In this document: in pieces, positions 12,498 to 13,846 of the stretch | Layout: the number at the start of each line of letters is the position of its first letter | Numbering within the stretch: the first letter of the stretch is position 1 | NCBI GenBank assembly: GCA_021809235.1 | Contig: JAKBAG010000057.1 | Span: forward strand, 1 to 13,846 | DNA: 13,846 nucleotides | Reading direction: 5' to 3' | Origin: Acidobacteriota bacterium | Lineage (GTDB): Bacteria; Acidobacteriota; Terriglobia; Terriglobales; Acidobacteriaceae | Notes under the pieces: model-generated | The model's database searches: none | What the model saw: only the letters and a program-made list of their open reading frames with translations | What the model was told of the DNA's origin: nothing | Translations under genes and position numbers: made by a program

Positions 12498-13846
12498 CTA
12501 CTGCAGCGGATCGACGAGGAACTGCTCCAGTTTGCCGTCCGGGTAGGTGTAGGTGCTCAGCGAAAGCCGACGCGTGGGGTATTCGATGAGAAAGCTGCGG
12601 AAGGTCATGCCGCCACGCAACTCGCTGTGGGTCTGGTGGAAGCGCAGCGGCTCGCCCAGCGGCGCCAGGCTGGTGGCAAAATCCTGTACCGTCTGGGCGG
12701 AGAAATACGCGTTCAGGTTGGATGACAGCTGCGAGCGGTCAATCTGGCCATGCTGCAGACCGCGGTATATTGCCAGCGTCCGCTGCTCGACCGGAGTCAG
12801 CGAGCTGGTGCCGGTGAGAACGTCGGCTACCAGCCGGGCAACTTCGGAGGCTCCGCCGGCCATGTGGTTGGTCACCGCAGCTACGGCGATCTGCTGGTCC
12901 GGCAGGACAAGATTGTCGGAGACAAAGCCGGTCACCTCGCCGGAGTGCTCCAGCGTCAGATGTCCACCGCGATGGCTGACTTCGATGCCGAGGCCATAGC
13001 CGGTGTCCGAGCCGTCCTTCAGACGCACGGCGGTGAACATCTGCTGATAGCTTTCCGGCTGCAGCAGCGAGCGATGGATCAGGCTCATATCCCACAGCGC
13101 CAGGTCGTGCGGCGTCATGGCCAGCTCCCCGGCGGCAAACATCCATCCTCGCCCCTCGTGTGGAGCTACACGCAGCGGACCCAGCGCGGCGCGAACATAG
13201 GGTGTGGCATCGGCGTGGGTCAGGCTGGTCTCATCGGAGTCCCAGACCGAGCGCATGCCGAGCGGGTGAAAGATGTTCCGGGTCAGGAACTGCATCAGCG
13301 GCTGGCCGGTGATCGTTTCCACAATGCGCCCGGCGATGACGTAGTTTGTGTTCGAGTACTGCCACTGGGTACCGGGGACAAAGTCGAGCGGCTTCCTGGC
13401 CCAGCGGTCCAGGATGGCCTGCGCCGTGGTGGGCTGCTCCATCGGCTGCATCAGGTAGTCTTCCGGCCAGTAGTCCTGGTAGCCGGAGGTGTGGCTGAGC
13501 ACCTGTCGGATCGTGACCTTGTCGCCTTCGGTCAGGCCGGGAATGTATTTGCCCACCGGATCACTGAGGTGAAGCCGTCCCTGTTGGCGCAGAATCAGGA
13601 TGGCTGCCGCGGTGAATTGCTTTGAGATGGAACCGATCGAGTAGCGCATTGCGGCCGTAGCCGGAATGGCCGGGTCAATCTGCGCCATTCCGTAGGCATG
13701 GGTGTAGACCAGCTGGCCGTGATCGACCACGGCAACCGAGACGGAGGGGAATCCCCGTTCGGCCATCACCGCGCGGGCCACGCCATCGATGCGCGCGGTC
13801 ACCTCAGGCGGCAGTGTGTCCACAGCCATGCCGGAAAGGGACGCGG
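12498..13846 (-). CDS. Class C beta-lactamase-fold serine hydrolase, 5' end outside window
   Basis: A serine beta-lactamase-like/penicillin-binding-protein-like hydrolase. Counting from the ATG at 13829, the catalytic SxxK is SISK (S67, K70), the second motif is YSN (158-160), and the third is HSG (295-297) in place of KTG. LSHTSGY (111-117) is another mark of the family. A separate C-terminal domain of about 100 residues (roughly 340-443) ends in TYTYPDGKLEQFLVDP. The frame stays open past 13829 to the window edge and reads ASLSG before MAVD. This looks like the end of a signal peptide, so the true start probably lies outside the window and the protein is exported. Members include D-aminopeptidases, esterases and uncharacterised periplasmic enzymes; true beta-lactamase activity should not be assumed. 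The 47-bp gap to ffh holds no terminator. Confidence 0.9.
   Translation of the reverse strand, partial: ASLSGMAVDTLPPEVTARIDGVARAVMAERGFPSVSVAVVDHGQLVYTHAYGMAQIDPAIPATAAMRYSIGSISKQFTAAAILILRQQGRLHLSDPVGKYIPGLTEGDKVTIRQVLSHTSGYQDYWPEDYLMQPMEQPTTAQAILDRWARKPLDFVPGTQWQYSNTNYVIAGRIVETITGQPLMQFLTRNIFHPLGMRSVWDSDETSLTHADATPYVRAALGPLRVAPHEGRGWMFAAGELAMTPHDLALWDMSLIHRSLLQPESYQQMFTAVRLKDGSDTGYGLGIEVSHRGGHLTLEHSGEVTGFVSDNLVLPDQQIAVAAVTNHMAGGASEVARLVADVLTGTSSLTPVEQRTLAIYRGLQHGQIDRSQLSSNLNAYFSAQTVQDFATSLAPLGEPLRFHQTHSELRGGMTFRSFLIEYPTRRLSLSTYTYPDGKLEQFLVDPLQ

Noticed and set aside
11578..12546. A 322-codon open frame on the + strand opposite ffh
   Set aside because: Antisense shadow of a certain ffh gene, with no motif and no ribosome site.
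12750..13625. A 291-codon open frame on the + strand opposite the serine hydrolase
   Set aside because: Shadow of a gene with all three catalytic motifs. No domain of its own.
1..13846. Defence system, prophage, transposon, CRISPR array or biosynthetic cluster
   Set aside because: No transposase, integrase, nuclease, repeat array or clustered biosynthetic genes can be seen. Neighbouring genes belong to unrelated core pathways.

Overview
The window is a high-GC stretch (roughly 60% or more by eye) of ordinary bacterial chromosome, densely packed with conserved genes. I found no phage, insertion sequence, CRISPR array, rRNA or tRNA gene. The mix of genes best fits an acidobacterium, probably of the Terriglobia (Granulicella/Edaphobacter/Terriglobus-like). 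The pointers are folate-dependent TrmFO, a secreted protein with a CnaB-like domain plus TPRs, and a proline-rich TonB-like protein with a long cytoplasmic head. This assignment is an inference from gene content, not a database result.

Layout from left to right. Positions 1-776 (+) hold the C-terminal part of a YihY/BrkB membrane protein that enters from outside the window. After a 228-bp gap comes pyruvate kinase (1005-2483, +), closed by a clear intrinsic terminator (2504-2536). A TonB/TolA-like envelope protein (3691-2606, -) and a DedA/VTT membrane protein (3906-4523, +) diverge from a 214-bp promoter region. The DedA gene converges on an unusually long molybdopterin molybdotransferase gene, moeA (6083-4563, -, TTG start). 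A second strong terminator (6143-6171) separates moeA from a secreted TPR protein (7459-6215, -). Then comes queC (8253-7528, -). Diverging from queC is a two-gene unit made of a spermidine/spermine-acetyltransferase-like GNAT gene (8341-8850, +) and trmFO (8847-10214, +), which overlap by four bases. trmFO converges on a TauE/SafE permease gene (10989-10240, -, TTG start). Behind it on the same strand lie ffh (12450-11059, -) and a class C beta-lactamase-fold serine hydrolase (12498-13846, -) that runs off the right edge.

Functionally this is mostly housekeeping: glycolysis (pyk), co-translational protein targeting (ffh), molybdenum cofactor synthesis (moeA), tRNA modification (queC for the 7-deazaguanine pathway, trmFO for m5U54), and envelope or transport proteins (YihY, DedA, TonB-like, TauE, TPR protein, serine hydrolase). 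The only tightly coupled pair is GNAT-trmFO. No stretch longer than 300 bases lacks a gene.

I do not see a convincing undescribed multi-gene system. The points most worth a second look are the roughly 80-residue insert and altered active-site loop in MoeA, the orphan TonB-like protein with a cytoplasmic head of about 72 residues, the possibly leaderless GNAT gene coupled to trmFO and divergent from queC, and a TACAAT hexamer repeated at -10-like positions upstream of four genes.
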